Positions 1 to 8,960 of a stretch of 64,000 nucleotides of DNA are shown piece by piece. The notes beneath the pieces were generated by a model. It was not told where the DNA came from. It searched no databases and saw only the letters and a list, made by a program, of their open reading frames with translations. The stretch is from Pseudolabrys sp035701845 (GTDB lineage: Bacteria; Pseudomonadota; Alphaproteobacteria; Rhizobiales; Xanthobacteraceae), in contig DASSRJ010000064.1 of assembly GCA_035701845.1 (NCBI GenBank), forward strand, positions 37,885-101,884, in the 5' to 3' direction. Made by a program: the position numbers and the translations under genes. Numbering within the stretch: position 1 is the first letter of the stretch; every line of letters starts with the position of its first letter.

Positions 1-363
1 CAGCGCACGCGGCTCTTGATCGAGGGCGACGCGCCCATCTTGCGTGAAAAAGACATCATGACGGCCGCACAGGCCAACACGCCCGCGAAACGCATCTATC
101 TCGCCGTCCAGCTGATGTACACATCCCGCGATCCGCGGCTGCATCACGAGACCTATTTCATCCTGATGCGCGACCTGGTGCAGGCCGCACCCAGCGCTTG
201 GCCGCATGTTGTGGCGGTGAGCAATCACATCCTCGCGGGCGAAATGTACAAGGCGCTGAAATGCGCCAAAGCCCTTATTGCTTATGAAAAGGAGCTAATC
301 GACCATGCAACGCGCGGCGCAAACCTACGGCGCGGTCGCCAAGCAGACCGCAAATCCGCGTGA
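1..363 (+). CDS. flbT: Flagellar biosynthesis repressor FlbT (5' end outside the window)
   Basis: FlbT is a small cytoplasmic regulator that, in Caulobacter and rhizobia, acts after transcription on flagellin mRNA. The frame is open from base 1 (reading QRTRLLIEGDAPILREKDIM), so the first 20-30 codons are missing and no start can be given. Conserved FlbT blocks are visible: GDAPILREKDI and AKRIYLAVQLMY. The C-terminal part is helical and ends in a basic tail. It overlaps the start of flaF by 59 bases, so the two are likely translated from one message. FlbT and FlaF act in opposite directions on flagellin synthesis where this has been studied. Confidence 0.9.
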   Translation, partial: QRTRLLIEGDAPILREKDIMTAAQANTPAKRIYLAVQLMYTSRDPRLHHETYFILMRDLVQAAPSAWPHVVAVSNHILAGEMYKALKCAKALIAYEKELIDHATRGANLRRGRQADRKSA

Positions 364-670
364 GCTGGAAGCAGATCTGCTTCTGACTGCAGCAGCCCGG
401 CTGCAGGCCATTCACGACGGCTGGGACTCCAAACGGCGGGAACTCGATGCCGCGCTTGTCTACAATCGCAAGCTTTGGTCCATCTTCGTGACGTCGGCGA
501 CAAGCCCGGAAAATCCGCTGCCGGCGCCGATCCGGCAGAACGTGGCCAATCTCGGCCTGTTCGTCTTCAATCATACGCTCGCGATTCAGGCCGACCCCAA
601 GCCGGAGAGTCTCGGTTCGCTGATCAATATCAACCGCGAGCTTGCAGCGGGATTGCTGACCCGCCCGTAA
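305..670 (+). CDS. flaF: Flagellar biosynthesis regulator FlaF
   Basis: FlaF is needed for flagellin translation or secretion in alphaproteobacteria and is usually encoded beside flbT. The 121-aa product has the usual length. It begins MQRAAQTYGAVAKQTANPRE and contains the family core around RELDAALVYNRKLWSIF, followed by LPAPIRQNVANLGLFVF. The ATG lies inside the 3' end of flbT in another frame, which implies translational coupling. The gene converges on flgL; the two are separated by a palindromic intergenic element and a terminator-like hairpin. Confidence 0.92.
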   Translation: MQRAAQTYGAVAKQTANPRELEADLLLTAAARLQAIHDGWDSKRRELDAALVYNRKLWSIFVTSATSPENPLPAPIRQNVANLGLFVFNHTLAIQADPKPESLGSLININRELAAGLLTRP

Positions 671-707
671 AGCATTTCCAGTCGGTTTGCGCGTCAACCC
701 GCCCACT

Positions 708-833
708 TGTCATGCCCGGCCACCCGGGTCCGGCCTTCGGCCGGCCCGAGTGCAAGCTTGTGCCGGGCATCCCGCTTAGGAGGGCACATTGCTTCCCTAA
801 GCGGGATGGTCGGGACAGAGCCCGGCCATGACA
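708..833. repeat. Palindromic intergenic element with nested hairpins
   Basis: The element starts TGTCATG (708-714) and ends CATGACA (827-833), an inverted terminal pair. Inside are a short hairpin (ccggcc/ggccgg, 730-744) and a 13-bp stem (catcccgcttagg at 768-780 with its complement at 796-808). Elements with TGTCATGCCCGG-type ends are common between genes in Bradyrhizobium-like genomes. It sits between the convergent flaF and flgL genes, where it could act as a bidirectional terminator or RNA-stability element. Its copy number in the genome is unknown. Confidence 0.6.
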
Positions 834-841
834 GCGTTTAA

Positions 842-871
842 AAATGAAAAGATCGCGGTTCAGCCGCGGTC
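842..871 (-). terminator. Rho-independent-type terminator after flgL
   Basis: Read on the minus strand, a CGCGG/CCGCG stem (854-868) with flanking GA/TC pairs is followed by TTTTCATTTTT. It lies about 40 bp past the flgL stop, as expected for the end of the flgE-flgK-flgL unit. Confidence 0.55.
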
Positions 872-907
872 TTACGTTCAGGGTGAGAGTCGAGCGAATG
901 TCTTCGG

Positions 908-2410
908 CTACTTGATGTAGTTCACAAGGCTCGTCTGATAGAGCATCGAGGTGACCTGCAGCGAGGCCTGCATCCGCGTCTGCAGCGTCAGAAGCTGCGC
1001 ACCGACATCTTCATTGGACACGCCGTCGATCTGCTGGAGGAAGTCGCTCAAGGTCGCGTTGGCCTGCTGATGCCGGCCCTTCGCGGCCTGCAAGGAGGTC
1101 TGGGCGCTGGCGAGGTCGGTTTCGATGTCGGAAATGGTCTGGATACTGGTGTTGCCGATATTGACCGCAATTCGATTGTCCAGTTCGCCGCTCAGCGCGA
1201 CGGCGTTTGGATTGCTCGGCGATATCGTCACGGCAGCGAGCGTGGCAACGTTCTGGACCAGATTGCGGATTGCGTCTTCGTTGGCCCGCGCGCCGTAGGA
1301 CACCGACAAGGACTGGTCGATGCGGGCCGTGGCGGTCGACCGGGCCGGATCGCTGCCGGTTTCGCCGGTGTACCAGATCACGGTGTTTGCCGTCGTGCCG
1401 GCCACCATGCCGGTCGCGGCAAAAAACGGCGGTGAACCGCCAACGCGCTGCGGCGGGTTGCTGGCGTCGGCATTGAAGAACTCGCTCGATGCGGCGACGG
1501 CGGAAGCGGCGGTCAAGGCCGAGGCGCCGAGCTTTTCGATCGACGTCGTGAGCGCTGCCTGAAAATTGGTTGCCGTCTGGCCGGCGGTAGCGCCGATGGT
1601 GAACTCATTGGCTCCGGGCGGAGAGTCGGTTGTCGCGGTGAGGGTGAGGTTTTCGCTGGTGCCGTCGGGCAGGTTGAGCCGAACCGTGACCGTATCCCCG
1701 GGATTTGGGACCGCCGCGGAGAAGTCGATGCTCATGGAGGCGGGCGAGCCGGCCGGACCCGCCGTCGTGGCTCCCGTCACGCTGGTGGTGATCGAACCCA
1801 GCTTGAAGCCGAATGTCGTCGCCTGTTCGTCGATTTGCACGGTGTTCGGACCACCCGCACCGATCGTCAGCCGGCCGCGTCCGTCGGCGCCCAGATCGGC
1901 CTGGTTGCGCTCGTTGATGAGCTGCTTCAATCCGGCCTGCGTTCCATTGCCATTCAGAATATGGTCCATTGTTTCAACGGCCGGTTTGTCGGTTGCACGG
2001 CCGGAAAACAGGTAACGGTCGCCGGCACGGGCGTTGAGCAACGCCAGCAACTGGTCGAGGGAATTCACGCCGGTCTGCTGGGCCACCTCGGCGCCGCTGC
2101 CGTTGCTGACACCGTTCGCCTGCACCATCGCAGCCTTAACCTGGCTCGAAATATCGATCATGTTGCCGAGCGCAGTGTTCATGAGGTTGATGCGCGCCAT
2201 CACGTTTTGAATCGTGTCGTCGTATGAAGAGATCGCCGAGAGCTGCGAATTCAGACTGACGGTGACGCCGCGATCGATACCGAGTCCGGCATAAGTCGCC
2301 GACTTGTGCCCGGTGCCGAGCTGGCGCTGCAGGTCGTCAAATTGCGCCCGCATCTGCACCAGCTGCTTCATGATGAGTGCGGATTGGGCTCCGATCGAGG
2401 AAATACTCAT
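908..2410 (-). CDS. flgL: Flagellar hook-associated protein 3 (hook-filament junction) FlgL
   Basis: FlgL is the outer hook-filament junction protein, exported through the flagellar type III apparatus and belonging to the flagellin superfamily. The 500-aa product keeps the flagellin-like D0/D1 helices at both ends: MSISSIGAQSALIMKQL and LQRQLGTGHKSATYAGLG at the N-terminus, and LLTLQTRMQASLQVTSMLYQ near the C-terminus. The Thr/Ala/Gly-rich middle (about residues 190-380) is the surface-exposed domain. As is normal for exported flagellar subunits, there is no Sec signal and no Cys. It starts 7 bases after the flgK stop and is the last gene of the unit. Confidence 0.92.
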   Translation of the reverse strand: MSISSIGAQSALIMKQLVQMRAQFDDLQRQLGTGHKSATYAGLGIDRGVTVSLNSQLSAISSYDDTIQNVMARINLMNTALGNMIDISSQVKAAMVQANGVSNGSGAEVAQQTGVNSLDQLLALLNARAGDRYLFSGRATDKPAVETMDHILNGNGTQAGLKQLINERNQADLGADGRGRLTIGAGGPNTVQIDEQATTFGFKLGSITTSVTGATTAGPAGSPASMSIDFSAAVPNPGDTVTVRLNLPDGTSENLTLTATTDSPPGANEFTIGATAGQTATNFQAALTTSIEKLGASALTAASAVAASSEFFNADASNPPQRVGGSPPFFAATGMVAGTTANTVIWYTGETGSDPARSTATARIDQSLSVSYGARANEDAIRNLVQNVATLAAVTISPSNPNAVALSGELDNRIAVNIGNTSIQTISDIETDLASAQTSLQAAKGRHQQANATLSDFLQQIDGVSNEDVGAQLLTLQTRMQASLQVTSMLYQTSLVNYIK

Positions 2411-2417
2411 GCCGTCC

Positions 2418-4280
2418 TCACATCTGGATCAGCGCATCTAACATTTCCTTTACCGCCGACACCACGCGCGCATTGGCGGCATAGGAATTCTGCAACGTGA
2501 GCAGGTTCGCCATTTCCTGATCGACATTGACGCCCGAAGCATCGTTGAAGCGCTGTTGCAGCGAATTCAGAACGACGTCCTGGCCCTGCTTGAGGTTGTC
2601 GGCTGAACTTGCAGCCTCGCCTTGCTGGCTGATGAATTGCCGCAGATAGGTCGGGATCGAGCCGATGAACGGCGCGGTGACCGTGCCAATTCCGGTCGTC
2701 GGCGAGAACGTCTGCGCCGCCGCAGTAAGCTGCTGATAGATGAAGTCCGGCCGCGTGCTGTCGCCCGCGGGCGTGCCGGGCTGATAGACGATGAGATTGG
2801 ACGGGTCGGCCGCGACCAGCGGATTGACGGCGATCCGTGCGGCCAGCCCGGTGACCTGCGACCCGGTTCCCGTAATGGCTCCGGTGTAAGGCGCGGATCC
2901 GTCGGTAAACAGCGGAAACTCGCCGCTACCGCCGGTGAGCGATGTCTCCGTCGCAACCGCGGACACGCCATCGACGTTGACGGTATTTGCAGCACCATCG
3001 TCCAGAATTTCGAGCGTCGTCCCGCCGGGATTGGACGCGGTCATGCCGGTGCCGGCGAGCGCGGCGTTGATCTGCGTGATCACTGACGCCATGCCGCCCG
3101 AGAAATTGATGCCGAACACGGTGTCGTTCGCGGTCGCCGTCGCCGTATCGGACAACGGCAGCGCGCCTGGGTCGTCGACCCGCACCAGCGTTATGGTGTG
3201 CTGCGTGGTGGTTGCGGTGTCGGTGTAGTTGATGGTGATCGTGTTGCCGGCCAGCAGGTCGGCGGTGTCGATGTCGAAACCGGCCTGCGGGACCGGGTTG
3301 ACCGGCGTGCTGGGCACGGCCTTGTTCGAGAGTGCCTGGGCCATGGCCGCGGCGAGGGCATCGAGCTGGCTCTGCGCCTGGACCAGATCCTGGTCGCGCA
3401 TCTGCAGATAGGCCGCAATCGTCCCCGAGCGGATCGCGCGGTTCTGGATCAGGTCGACGGGCGTGCCCGCCGGCGGAATCAGCGTAATCGTGCCGACGCC
3501 GCGTAACGCCGGATTGGCGTTCCATTGCGACTGCGGCGTCATCGTGCCGACCGCGTCGAAGCTCAGTTGCGCCGCCTGCGAGCCGACAAGCTGTGTTCCT
3601 GAATTCGTGAAGATGGTGACCTGGCCTCGGTCGCCGGAAATGACGTTGATGTCCATCAGTTGCGACAGCTGATCGATATAGGCGTCGCGATTGTCGAGCA
3701 GGGCCGCGGTTGCCGCATCGCCGGGAGTTGACGCCGCAATCTGCTGATTGAGCGAAGCGATCTGCCTCATCGCCTCGTTGGCCTTGTTCACCGCGTCGGA
3801 AATCGCGAGCTCGGCATTGGCGCGCTGCGATTGAATACTGCTGCTCAGCTGATTGAGTTGCTGCGCCAGAAGCTGCGCGCTATTGACGACGCCGGTGCGC
3901 GCACCCGGATCGTCCGGGCTGGTCGAAAGCACCTGCAACGCGGTCGTGAAACTGTTGTAGACCCCTTCGAGGGACGTATCCGAGCCCGGCTGCCCGTAGA
4001 TCTCCTGGAGCTGCGAGTACATTCGTGCGCGCGTGTCGGCGTAGGACGCGCCCGAATTTTCAATACGCAGTTGCCGCTGGATGTAGAGATCGATTTCGCG
4101 CTGGATGTCGCTGACCCGCACGCCGATGCTGGTCGAGGAGCCGGTCGCAACCTGGTCCATCACCTTGCGGGTGTAGCCGGGCGTGTCGGCGTTCGCGACG
4201 TTCGCCGCCACCAGCGCGATGCCGGCCTGATTGACCTGCAGACCGGACAGGGCCGACGAGAGCGCTTGCGTGAGACTCAT
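2418..4280 (-). CDS. flgK: Flagellar hook-associated protein 1 FlgK
   Basis: FlgK is the first junction protein between hook and filament. The 620-aa product begins MSLTQALSSALSGLQVNQAG and has the rod/hook-family N-terminal motif ANVANADTPGYTRK. The conserved C-terminal helix reads DQEMANLLTLQNSYAANARV. The middle (about residues 330-500) is a variable Thr/Gly-rich insert typical of alphaproteobacterial FlgK. It lies between flgE (43-base gap) and flgL (7-base gap), the usual hook-junction order. Confidence 0.94.
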   Translation of the reverse strand: MSLTQALSSALSGLQVNQAGIALVAANVANADTPGYTRKVMDQVATGSSTSIGVRVSDIQREIDLYIQRQLRIENSGASYADTRARMYSQLQEIYGQPGSDTSLEGVYNSFTTALQVLSTSPDDPGARTGVVNSAQLLAQQLNQLSSSIQSQRANAELAISDAVNKANEAMRQIASLNQQIAASTPGDAATAALLDNRDAYIDQLSQLMDINVISGDRGQVTIFTNSGTQLVGSQAAQLSFDAVGTMTPQSQWNANPALRGVGTITLIPPAGTPVDLIQNRAIRSGTIAAYLQMRDQDLVQAQSQLDALAAAMAQALSNKAVPSTPVNPVPQAGFDIDTADLLAGNTITINYTDTATTTQHTITLVRVDDPGALPLSDTATATANDTVFGINFSGGMASVITQINAALAGTGMTASNPGGTTLEILDDGAANTVNVDGVSAVATETSLTGGSGEFPLFTDGSAPYTGAITGTGSQVTGLAARIAVNPLVAADPSNLIVYQPGTPAGDSTRPDFIYQQLTAAAQTFSPTTGIGTVTAPFIGSIPTYLRQFISQQGEAASSADNLKQGQDVVLNSLQQRFNDASGVNVDQEMANLLTLQNSYAANARVVSAVKEMLDALIQM

Positions 4281-4323
4281 GGTCTGGCCCCGGTTACTGA
4301 CAGTAAGCGCTCATGCGGCCCGA

Positions 4324-5706
4324 TCACCGAATGACGTTGAGCAGGTCCTGCGACATCTGGTTCGCGGTCGTGATCACCTTGGTGTTCGCGGAATAGGCCT
4401 GCTGTGTCACAATCAGTTTCGTGAATTCGGTCGCGATGTCGGTGTTGGATGCCTCAAGCGACTGTCCAATGATCTTGCCGGATGACCCCGCCAGCGCGGG
4501 TCCCGATTCATTGGTCAGCTGATAGGCGCCACCGTCGAGCGCCTTCAGATTGTTGGGGCTGTTGAAGTGCACCAGCGGCACCTGGGCAAGCGCCACGTTT
4601 TGCCCGTTGGAAAAAGTCCCGATGATGTTGCCGGCGTCGCTTACCGCAATCGATTTCAGCTGACCCGCCGCATAGCCGTTCTGTTGCAGATTGTTGACGG
4701 TGGCTACGCCGCTGGTATTGGCGAATTGCGTGATGCCGCCGGTCGGGCTGCCGATGTTGAGATTGCCGATCGTCGTCGTGTTGATGGTCACGCCGGTCAG
4801 GGGAATATTGGTGACCGGCGGGTTCAGCTGGCCGTTTGCATCGAACGTAAAACTGATGCCCGCATTGATCCATGCAGGGTTGGTGCCGGTTGCCGTCGCG
4901 TCGGTCTGGTAGAACAATTCCCACGTGTCGGTGCCGCCTGCCGCAACGCTGTCAGTCTTTGCCCATCGAAGCTGGAGATTGGCCGGCGTGCCGATTGCGT
5001 CGTAAATCGTGACGGAGCCGCCGTCGATCGATTCGTTCACGAAGGTGCTGACGTCCTGGCCGATGACGACGCCGGTTCCCGCGGTGGTCGGATCGTTACC
5101 CGCCGTAAAGTCCGCCGGATTGAGAAGTTCGGAATTCGGGGTCGTTGACACATACGCGTTCGTTTGCGGCAGCGAAGGCAGGTTGATGCCGTAATTGACC
5201 TGGCTCGTTGCACTGGCGGGCAGGAAGTTGCCCTGGAACTGCAACGGGGCCGCAACGCTGCCAACCGGGTTGCCGGTCGTCGGGTCGATCGGGATGCCCT
5301 CAAGAAAATATCCGGAGCCGTTGACCAGATATCCATTCGCGTCGAGCTGGAAATCGCCGCGCCGCGTGTAACTGTCGATGCCGCCGAACAGCGGCTGGTT
5401 GCCGCTGAAGCCTGTCGGGGCCTGCACGATGAAATAGCCGTTGCCGTTGATCGCCATGTCCGTCGTGGACTTGGTGCTCTGGATCGTGCCCTGGACGTTG
5501 TTCGTGGCGCGCGAATTGGCGATGACGCCGCCGGCAATCTGGCGCGTCGGAACCGAGTCGCCCGGAATCAAGTTCGCGAAACTCGTGTCGATGCCTTTGT
5601 AGGCCGTGGTCTGGGAGTTCGCGATGTTGCCCGAAATGTTCTGCATCGCGAATGACTGCGCGTTCAAGCCACTGACCGCGGTTGTGAGAGCGTCGAACAA
5701 GCCCAT
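4324..5706 (-). CDS. flgE: Flagellar hook protein FlgE
   Basis: FlgE polymerises into the flexible hook. I chose the ATG at 5706 because it gives the family N-terminus MGLFDALTTAVSGLNAQSFA and has a GGAG 8-9 bases upstream. A longer frame to 5733 would add nine residues unlike the family. The N-terminal rod-type motif (NISGNIANSQTTAYKGID) and the C-terminal helix (TEFTKLIVTQQAYSANTKV) are intact, and the product is 460 aa. It is first in the flgE-flgK-flgL unit and has a sigma-54 promoter upstream, fitting a class of genes switched on when the basal body is complete. Confidence 0.94.
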   Translation of the reverse strand: MGLFDALTTAVSGLNAQSFAMQNISGNIANSQTTAYKGIDTSFANLIPGDSVPTRQIAGGVIANSRATNNVQGTIQSTKSTTDMAINGNGYFIVQAPTGFSGNQPLFGGIDSYTRRGDFQLDANGYLVNGSGYFLEGIPIDPTTGNPVGSVAAPLQFQGNFLPASATSQVNYGINLPSLPQTNAYVSTTPNSELLNPADFTAGNDPTTAGTGVVIGQDVSTFVNESIDGGSVTIYDAIGTPANLQLRWAKTDSVAAGGTDTWELFYQTDATATGTNPAWINAGISFTFDANGQLNPPVTNIPLTGVTINTTTIGNLNIGSPTGGITQFANTSGVATVNNLQQNGYAAGQLKSIAVSDAGNIIGTFSNGQNVALAQVPLVHFNSPNNLKALDGGAYQLTNESGPALAGSSGKIIGQSLEASNTDIATEFTKLIVTQQAYSANTKVITTANQMSQDLLNVIR

Positions 5707-5771
5707 GAGGTCATCTCCGAAAACGGGACACACTTCGCCCCTGCCGGGGCTTTGACTCCTGCCCGTTCCGT

Positions 5772-5787
5772 CGCAATGGCCGTGCCA
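5772..5787 (-). promoter_or_regulatory. Sigma-54 (-24/-12) promoter upstream of flgE
   Basis: The minus strand reads TGGCACGGCCATTGCG, matching TGGCAC-N5-TTGC. Transcription would begin near 5761, giving a leader of about 55 bases to the flgE ATG at 5706. In Caulobacter, hook and junction genes are controlled by sigma-54 with FlbD. The match was read by eye, but the correct orientation and position in front of a flagellar gene support it. Confidence 0.72.
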
Positions 5788-5820
5788 GTTAAATTATTTC
5801 GATATGTCAGACGGTTATAA

Positions 5821-5847
5821 GAAAACGGCGGCCGCGATGGGCCGCCG
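5821..5847 (-). terminator. Terminator after msrB
   Basis: A perfect 8-bp stem (cggcggcc 5826-5833, ggccgccg 5840-5847) with a 6-base loop is followed on the minus strand by TTTTC. It lies 46 bp past the msrB stop and before the flgE promoter, so it separates the two minus-strand units. Confidence 0.65.
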
Positions 5848-5892
5848 CTTTCGGTGCATTCTGCCGTCAGCCGGCAGATTTTGCCGACCTGG

Positions 5893-6399
5893 TCACGATG
5901 ACGATGGCGTCTGCGGCTCGAATTTCAGCGCAACGCCGTTCATGCAGTACCGCAAGCCGGTCGGCGGCGGACCGTCATCGAACACGTGGCCAAGATGGCC
6001 GAGGCAGCGCTTACAGTGGACCTCGGTGCGCGTCATGAAGAACGAGCGATCGGTCTTGGTTTCCACCGCATCGGGCAGCGGCTGATAGAAGCTTGGCCAG
6101 CCGGTGCCGCTCTCAAATTTGGTGTCGGACGAGAACAGCGGCAGGTCGCAGCCGGCGCAGGCGAAAATGCCCTTGCGCTTCTCGCGATTGAGCGGACTGG
6201 TGCCGGCCCGTTCCGTGCCGTGCTTGCGCAGGACGTCGTATTGGTAAGCCGTAAGCCGCTTTCGCCATTCGGCGTCGGACAGCCTGCGATAGTCGATCGT
6301 TTCAGTCGTTGTCATGGCTCCTGCCTCGCCGTTTCTTGTGGCGGTCAAAAGCGCGGCGAGCGCCACGCCTGCGGTCAAAAGAGCGCGCCGGTTGATCAT
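5893..6399 (-). CDS. msrB: Peptide-methionine (R)-S-oxide reductase MsrB, with export signal
   Basis: MsrB reduces the R-epimer of methionine sulfoxide in proteins. The ATG at 6399 was chosen for its AAGGAG site and because it begins the N-terminus MINRRALLTAGVALAALLTA. This is a twin-arginine-like signal, so the enzyme is probably exported to the periplasm. Two zinc-binding CxxC pairs (CAGC and CKRC) are present. The catalytic Cys lies in RYCMN at about residue 152, and the substrate motif GTGWPSF is intact. The 168-aa length is a normal MsrB domain plus a signal peptide. Bradyrhizobium-type genomes commonly carry both cytoplasmic and exported MsrB. Confidence 0.92.
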   Translation of the reverse strand: MINRRALLTAGVALAALLTATRNGEAGAMTTTETIDYRRLSDAEWRKRLTAYQYDVLRKHGTERAGTSPLNREKRKGIFACAGCDLPLFSSDTKFESGTGWPSFYQPLPDAVETKTDRSFFMTRTEVHCKRCLGHLGHVFDDGPPPTGLRYCMNGVALKFEPQTPSSS

Positions 6400-6640
6400 G
6401 CGGCCATCTCCTTCATTCATGCCCCACAGCCGTTCAAGTGGTGGTCGGGAGACCAAACTCCAGAAGGTCTTGCACCAGGAGGTCTTGCTCTTTTGTCTGG
6501 CACGGCCGGCCCCGAAGGACCAATCAACTCGCGATCGCGCGGCCATCACGTTCCCGTCAATGCGCCTGACCGTTCAATGCGATGATTCGCCCTAGACGAC
6601 TCAGCGGCGCTTTTTTACCCATCCATGCAAGGGGATTCGC

Positions 6641-8881
6641 ATGCCGTCGTCGCCGGTGTCGAAACGCGAGACGTTCAAGGTGCCGCAGGCTTTTGCGCAG
6701 GCACTCGAGTTCCATACCCAAGGCCGTCTGAACGAGGCAGAGCGCATCTATTCCGAGGTGCTCGCTCATCGGCCCGACCACTTCGACGCTTTGCAGATGC
6801 TCAGCGTCATCAAGCTTGCGAAAGGCCAGCCGGGCGAGGCCCTTAAACTCATCTCGCAGGCGATGCGCATGCGCAAGCCTTCGCCGCAGGTGCTCGTGAA
6901 CTACGGCATGATCCTGCATGCGCTCGAGCGCAGCGAGGAAGCGCTTGCGAGCTTCGACGCCGCACTGAAGCAGAAATCGAAATTTGCCGAAGCGCACAAT
7001 AATCGTGGCGCGGTCCTTTCAGCCATGGGCCGGGACGCGGAGGCGATTGACTGCTTCAACAAGGCGCTTGCGTTGAAACCGGACTACGCCGAGGCCCATT
7101 ACAACCTCGGCTCCTCGCTGCGTGTGCTGGGCCGCTACGACGAGGCCCTGGCCAGCCTCGATCGCGCCCTCGCGTTGCGGCCGAACTATGTCAAGGCGCT
7201 CAACAACCGGGGCGCCGTCATGGAAGGGCTCAATCGGCTGCCCGAAGCGCTCGTTGACTACGAGCGCGCGCTCGCGCTCGATCCCGGTTTCATCGAGGCC
7301 CGCAACAATCGCGGCCGCGTGCTGTTCGGCCTCGACCGCGCCGACGATGCGGTCAGCAATTTTACAACCGCGCTGAAGATCAATCCGCGCAATGCCGAAG
7401 CCTGGTACCAGCGCGGCCGTATGTTGCTCGAGATCAGCCGCTATGAAGAGGCCGCTGCCGACCTCACGCAGGCCCTGGCAATCGAGCCGGGCCACGCGGA
7501 GGCCCGCCTGGCGTCATGTTTTGCCGAATTGCCGGTCATCTACAAAACTGAAGCCGAAATCGCCCGGTGCCGTGCAGCCTATGAACAAAAGCTGCGCATA
7601 ATCGGCGAGGATGCCGAAAAAGGAGCGCTCAAAGGCGATCTGATCAAGGCGATCGGTGCGCGCCACCCGTTCCTGCTCGCATATCAGGGCGACAATGACC
7701 GCGCGCTGCAGGAGATCTATGGCGGCATCGTCAGCCGGATGGTTGCGCGGCGTTTTTCACCGCCACCGTTGCCTCCGCCGCCGGCACCGGATGAAGTGAT
7801 CCGTGTCGGCATCGTCAGCAGCTTTTTCTACCGCCATTCCAACTGGAAAATTCCAATCAAGGGTTGGATCAGCCAGCTCGACCGCAAGCGCTTTCACGTC
7901 ACCGGCTATCACCTTGGCGCCATCCGGGACGAGCAGACCGAAGCCGCGTCCCGTCTCTGCGATCGCTTTGTCCACCGCACGTTGGACACGGACGGCTGGC
8001 GGCGCGAAATCCTTGCCGATGCGCCCCATATCCTGATTTATCCGGGCTTGCTCATGGACAACTCGTCAATCCAGCTGGCGGCGCAGCGGCTTGCCCGTGT
8101 GCAATGCAATTCCTGGGGCCACCCGGAAACCAGCGGCCTGCCGACAATGGACTACTTCCTGTCGAGCGATCTGATGGAGCCGCCGGACGCAGACGCTTTC
8201 TATACCGAAAAGCTTGTGCGGCTGCCGAACCTGTCGATCTACTACGAGCCCGTCGACACCGAGCCGCTCGAAGTCACACGCGAGGAACTCGGCCTTCGTC
8301 CGGGCGCGACTCTTTTTTGGAGCGGGCAATCGCTCTTCAAGTACCTGCCGCAATACGACGATGCATTGGCGCGGATCGCGCGCGAGGTCGGTGATTGTCA
8401 GTTCGTGTTCTTGCGCCATTTCGGCGTACCGAGAAACACGGAAAGCCTTCACGAACGGTTGAAGCGCGTCTTTGCGGCTGCCGGCATGCGTGTCGACGAT
8501 CATTGCATTTTCCTCAATCGTCTGAGTCAAAGTAAATTTGTGGCGGCCGCCGGCCTTTGCGACGTTTTCCTGGACAGTATCGGTTGGTCGGGCTGCAACT
8601 CGGCGTTGGAATGCCTCCGCCAGGCGCTGCCGATCGTCACATTCGAGGGAAAAACGATGCGCGGCCGCCATTGCGCGGCAATTCTGCGGATGCTGGGCGT
8701 TCCGGAGACGATTGCCACGACGGTCGACGACTACGTTGCAATCGCGTCCCGGCTTGGCCGGGACAAACAATTCCGCCAAACGATGTCCGCGCGAATGGCC
8801 GAAAACCGCGACAAGGTCTATCGCGATCGCGCGCCGGTCGTGGCGCTGGAAGACTTTATCGAACGCTCCGTCCGCGGCTAG
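6641..8881 (+). CDS. TPR-repeat O-GlcNAc transferase-like (GT41/SPINDLY-type) glycosyltransferase
   Basis: This is a 746-aa cytoplasmic enzyme with two parts. Residues about 10-300 are seven or more tetratricopeptide repeats (for example AEAHYNLGSSLRVLGRYDEA). Residues about 395-740 match the GT41 catalytic region: VQCNSWGHPETSGLPTMDYF, then SGQSLFKYLPQYDDAL with the Lys that corresponds to the OGT active-site Lys, then DVFLDSIGWSGCNSALECL. GT41 enzymes transfer GlcNAc or fucose from nucleotide sugars to Ser/Thr. The substrate here is unknown. The flagellar structural genes lie 1 kb away, so hook or flagellin glycosylation is a reasonable guess but only an inference. Confidence 0.85.
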   Translation: MPSSPVSKRETFKVPQAFAQALEFHTQGRLNEAERIYSEVLAHRPDHFDALQMLSVIKLAKGQPGEALKLISQAMRMRKPSPQVLVNYGMILHALERSEEALASFDAALKQKSKFAEAHNNRGAVLSAMGRDAEAIDCFNKALALKPDYAEAHYNLGSSLRVLGRYDEALASLDRALALRPNYVKALNNRGAVMEGLNRLPEALVDYERALALDPGFIEARNNRGRVLFGLDRADDAVSNFTTALKINPRNAEAWYQRGRMLLEISRYEEAAADLTQALAIEPGHAEARLASCFAELPVIYKTEAEIARCRAAYEQKLRIIGEDAEKGALKGDLIKAIGARHPFLLAYQGDNDRALQEIYGGIVSRMVARRFSPPPLPPPPAPDEVIRVGIVSSFFYRHSNWKIPIKGWISQLDRKRFHVTGYHLGAIRDEQTEAASRLCDRFVHRTLDTDGWRREILADAPHILIYPGLLMDNSSIQLAAQRLARVQCNSWGHPETSGLPTMDYFLSSDLMEPPDADAFYTEKLVRLPNLSIYYEPVDTEPLEVTREELGLRPGATLFWSGQSLFKYLPQYDDALARIAREVGDCQFVFLRHFGVPRNTESLHERLKRVFAAAGMRVDDHCIFLNRLSQSKFVAAAGLCDVFLDSIGWSGCNSALECLRQALPIVTFEGKTMRGRHCAAILRMLGVPETIATTVDDYVAIASRLGRDKQFRQTMSARMAENRDKVYRDRAPVVALEDFIERSVRG

Positions 8882-8960
8882 GCCGTTTTTGCCAAATCTT
8901 CCTTGTCGTATTGCCGCTTCCCTATATGAATAGTAGGCAATCGGCAGAGGAAGGGTTTTT

